From positions 1 through 18,569 of the forward strand of contig CAAGFD010000206.1 in NCBI GenBank assembly GCA_900769035.1: DNA of 18,569 nucleotides. Reading direction: 5' to 3'. The position numbers and the translations under genes are program-made. The notes under the pieces are model-generated. The model was given only the letters and a program-made list of their open reading frames with translations, had not been told where the DNA came from and searched no databases. This DNA is from Bacteroidales bacterium. Lineage in GTDB: Bacteria; Bacteroidota; Bacteroidia; Bacteroidales; Paludibacteraceae. Shown one piece after another: positions 16,016-18,569 of this stretch (positions are counted from its first letter, which is position 1; each line of letters opens with the position of its first letter).

Positions 16016-16309
16016 ATGAAATCTGTATTTATAATTTTTAATCAAGCAAATACCGAAAGAGTAGAGTACATGCTCGACGTTTTAGGTATCAGAGGTTTTA
16101 CTTTTTTCGAACAGGTTCAAGGTCGTGGTACTAATGGTGGCGAACCAAGAAGAGGTACTCACACTTGGCCGGAAATGAACTCTGCTGTTATTACTGTTGT
16201 TGATGACGAGCAAGTGCCGGAACTATTGTCTGCTGTAAAGAAATTGGATAATAGAAATAAAGAGGTCGGTGTTAGAGCCTTTGTTTGGAATATAGAACAA
16301 ACCGTATAG
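16016..16309 (+). CDS. PII-like small protein associated with the RND pump
   Basis: A 97-residue cytoplasmic protein that reads as a beta-alpha-beta-beta-alpha-beta ferredoxin-like fold of PII type. MKSVFIIFNQ gives beta1, ERVEYMLDVLGI helix 1, GFTFFEQVQGRG beta2, a short loop at about 38-54, AVITVVDDEQV beta3, PELLSAVKKL helix 2 and VGVRAFVWNIEQ beta4. The GIRGFT/QGRG stretch strongly resembles the PII consensus around the second strand. The T-loop is short and lacks the usual Tyr uridylylation site, so canonical nitrogen regulation by GlnD is unlikely. It lies 20 bases after the pump stop and before the operon terminator, so it is probably co-transcribed. A regulatory role on the pump, by trimeric ligand binding, is inference. 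Confidence 0.75.
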   Translation: MKSVFIIFNQANTERVEYMLDVLGIRGFTFFEQVQGRGTNGGEPRRGTHTWPEMNSAVITVVDDEQVPELLSAVKKLDNRNKEVGVRAFVWNIEQTV

Positions 16310-16344
16310 ACTCTGTTGTTTTCATATTTTTAAATTTTTGATGG

Positions 16345-16377
16345 GTGGGTGGCATGTGTTTGTCGCCCACTTTTTTT
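16345..16377 (+). terminator. Rho-independent terminator of the efflux operon
   Basis: GTGGGTG (16345-16351) pairs with CGCCCAC (16364-16370) over 7 bp including one T-G pair, with a 12-base loop, followed by seven T (16371-16377). It lies 36 bases after the PII-like gene stop and 16 bases before the convergent priA stop codon. Confidence 0.8.
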
Positions 16378-16393
16378 GTGCTTGCCTCAGATA

Positions 16394-18549
16394 TTAGTAT
16401 GGATCTACATCTATTTGTATTATAGAGGTGTTGTATAATTTTATCTTTTTTGTGGTGTCAACCTCGTTTTTTATGTACGATTTTACACGAGATATGGATG
16501 AGTTGTTACTTACTTTAATTAGGATATATCTAATGTATTTGTTGTGCATCCTGGAAATAGGCGGTTCTATACTATCCGATACTACTTCGTTTAATATAAA
16601 CTTCAATCTTTGTACAAGGAAATTTGAAGTGTCTACACACTTCTGATATTCTGTATTTCTGATTATTATTTTGATGAGTTTAGTAAATGGAGGATAATCA
16701 AAATTCTTCCTTTCTACCATCTGCTCGTGAAAGAATTGCTGATAATTATTCTCTCTAACATATTTGAATAACGGATTGTTGATTTGAGTACTTTGAATAA
16801 TCATCTCTCCATTATGATTTGAATGTCTGCAAATTCTACCTGATAATTGAATTAATAATTGAAAGGCGCGTTCGTCGGCTCTGAAATCGGGATGATAAAG
16901 TAGATTGTCGGCATTTAAAATGCATACCAAGCCTACATTATAAAAGTCCAACCCTTTTGATATAATTTGTGTGCCTATTAGTATATCCGTACTATTCTCT
17001 TGAAATTCAGAGACAATGTTAGTGTATTTTTTTATACTATTGGCTGTATCAGTGTCCATACGAGATATTTTGAATGTCGGGAATATTAAGGATGTTTCTT
17101 GCTCTAATTGTTCTGTCCCGAATCCTTTACTATTGATATGTCCGGTATGACAATTAGGACAAATGTCGGGTTTAGTTATTGTGTAACCGCAATAATGGCA
17201 CATTAATTTATTTTGATTTAAATGGTAAGATAAACTAACGTCGCAATGGGGGCACTTTGGTACCCAATTACATTCATTACATGATACATAAGGAGAAAAA
17301 CCTCGTCTGTTTTGAAATAATATTACCTGCTCGCCTTTGTAAATTGTTTCATTTATGCGTTTTATCATATAGTGAGAAAAATGTCCCTTCATCTGTCTCT
17401 TTCTAAATGATTCATTTGTATCTATTAAAGTTATTTTCGTCTTAGTAGAATTGTTGAATTTGTGAGGTAACGTCACTAATCCGTACTTGTTTATTTGTGT
17501 GTTACAATATGATTCTATAGAAGGAGAAGCACTCCCTAATAATGTTTTCGCTCTATGTATATAAGCTAAGTAGATAGAGCAATCCCTTACATGGTAGCGA
17601 GGAGATACTTCCGATTGCTTGTAATTTATATCATGTTCTTCATCGATTATTACCAATCCTAAATAATTGAATGGTAAAAATATAGATTGTTTTATGCCTA
17701 TTATTAATTTGTATGGTTGGTCGGAAAGCATTCTAAGATATGTAGATACTTTGTTTTTCTCCGAAATATACGGATGATAAATACCTAAATCATCTCCAAA
17801 ATATGGCTTTAATTTTCTTTCTAATTGCTCAACAATCCCTGAGTCGGGAGCAATGAATAGAATTTGTTTGCCTTGCTTGAAATACTCCTTTATTAGTTTT
17901 ATATAAATTTCTGTTTTACCACTGGATGTGACGCCATATAATAAAGTTGTATTCTTTACTTGAAACGAATTAATAATATCGTTGTAAGCATTGTTTTGAT
18001 ATTCCGTTAAACTATTCGAGTTTGATATAGTATCGTTTGTGTTTAAAGTAAAATCTATTTTAATTTTACTTGAATTAAAAATTCCTTTTCTTACTAATTC
18101 GGAAACAATAATTTTTGAGCATTTACTTTCTTCTATAAGTGTTTCTATATTAACGCTTTTGGCATTATATTCGTCATTGTCTTTTGTTAAATAGTGGTCT
18201 ATATAATATTGAAAACAATTTTTTTGAACTTTGCAATTCTTTAATAATACGAATGCTTTATCGATTTTATCTTTATCACAATATTCGTTACTAAGTTTTA
18301 TTTCCGTTATATACTTAGGTTTGTAAGGATTAGTAAGAGTGTTTTTTTCAGATATGATACCGCGTTCTATCAGCTTTTTGAGTATTTTGATTTCTGATTT
18401 GGAACAATTTGATGTAGAGAAATTTTTCTCTTGTACTTTGTCGAGTATTATATTTTCATCTGCATTGAGAATAATGTTTTCGTCAGAAATTACTTCGTAG
18501 GTAGATTCACTTTCTATTTTTAATGCGGATGGAATGGCTATTCTGTATA
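16394..18549 (-). CDS. priA: Primosomal helicase PriA (N' protein), 5'-truncated by contig end
   Basis: On the minus strand the frame is open from the right contig end down to the TAA at 16394, about 717 codons. The ATG at 17731 lies inside the helicase domain, so it is not the true start. Upstream of it, the same frame encodes Walker A GVTSSGKT (17912-17935) and a leading PriA-like region from YRIAIPSALK. Downstream are the DEEH motif II (17633-17644), all eight zinc-binding cysteines (17150-17281) and motif VI (16826-16840). PriA reloads the replicative helicase at stalled forks. Motif VI reads GRICR rather than the usual GRAGR, but both arginines are kept. The N-terminal part of the 3' DNA-end binding domain is missing. 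The gene appears richer in A/T, Ile, Asn and Lys than its neighbours. Confidence 0.9.
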
Positions 18550-18569
18550 AGATCGGAAGAGCACACGTC
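18550..18569. other. Illumina adapter remnant at right contig end
   Basis: The last 20 bases, agatcggaagagcacacgtc, match the TruSeq-type read-through adapter as I know it. They cut off the 5' part of priA. The A at 18550 could be genomic or adapter. Confidence 0.97.

Noticed and set aside
16394..17731. A short complete protein starting at the ATG at 17731
   Set aside because: The same frame continues upstream with Walker A and other PriA sequence, so this ATG is internal and the gene is simply truncated at the contig end.
1..18569. 19-bp perfect terminal inverted repeat at the two ends, as in a transposon
   Set aside because: Both copies are Illumina adapter sequence at contig ends, not genomic repeats.

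Overview
The window looks like a chromosomal contig from a low-GC member of the Bacteroidota, most likely the order Bacteroidales. Several intergenic regions carry Bacteroidota-type -7 promoter elements (TAnnTTTG, some with an upstream TTG). The gene content also fits: a fused gamma-alpha 2-oxoacid:ferredoxin oxidoreductase, EttA, an mmdA-type carboxyltransferase, and a TetR-TolC-adaptor-RND operon ending in a PII-like gene. Both contig ends are Illumina adapter sequence (1-19 and 18550-18569), so the outermost genes are cut by the assembly and not by biology.

Left part, mostly minus strand: the first 19 codons of an ATP-cone protein, probably anaerobic ribonucleotide reductase NrdD (20-78); then a probable operon read right to left, ettA (4943-3273), korA (3218-1380) and korB (1340-342), closed by a strong hairpin terminator (277-316). 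It joins an ATP/ADP-sensing translation factor with a ferredoxin-linked 2-oxoacid oxidoreductase of central anaerobic metabolism.

Middle, plus strand: two almost identical tRNA-Lys(UUU) genes (5379-5451, 5506-5578) with their own promoter and terminator. Next is a three-gene cluster of a biotin-dependent carboxyltransferase (5728-7272), a short biotin carrier (7281-7598) and a four-helix membrane protein (7604-7945). A small secreted or outer-membrane beta-barrel candidate follows (8046-8516), and it converges on prs (PRPP synthetase, 9527-8595 on minus) across a shared bidirectional terminator.

Right part, plus strand: a drug-efflux operon of a TetR regulator (9864-10454), TolC-like outer membrane channel (10473-11780), lipoprotein membrane-fusion adaptor (11800-12816), HAE1-type RND pump (12831-15995) and a small PII-like protein (16016-16309), ending at a terminator (16345-16377). 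The last gene, on minus, is a 5'-truncated priA helicase (16394-18549), whose open frame runs into the contig end.

Most of this is ordinary core genome. The items most worth a second look are the PII-like protein riding with the RND pump, the carboxyltransferase cluster that lacks the usual sodium-pump subunits, and the unusual helicase motif VI of PriA. I did not find a convincing wholly new system, CRISPR array, insertion sequence or phage element.
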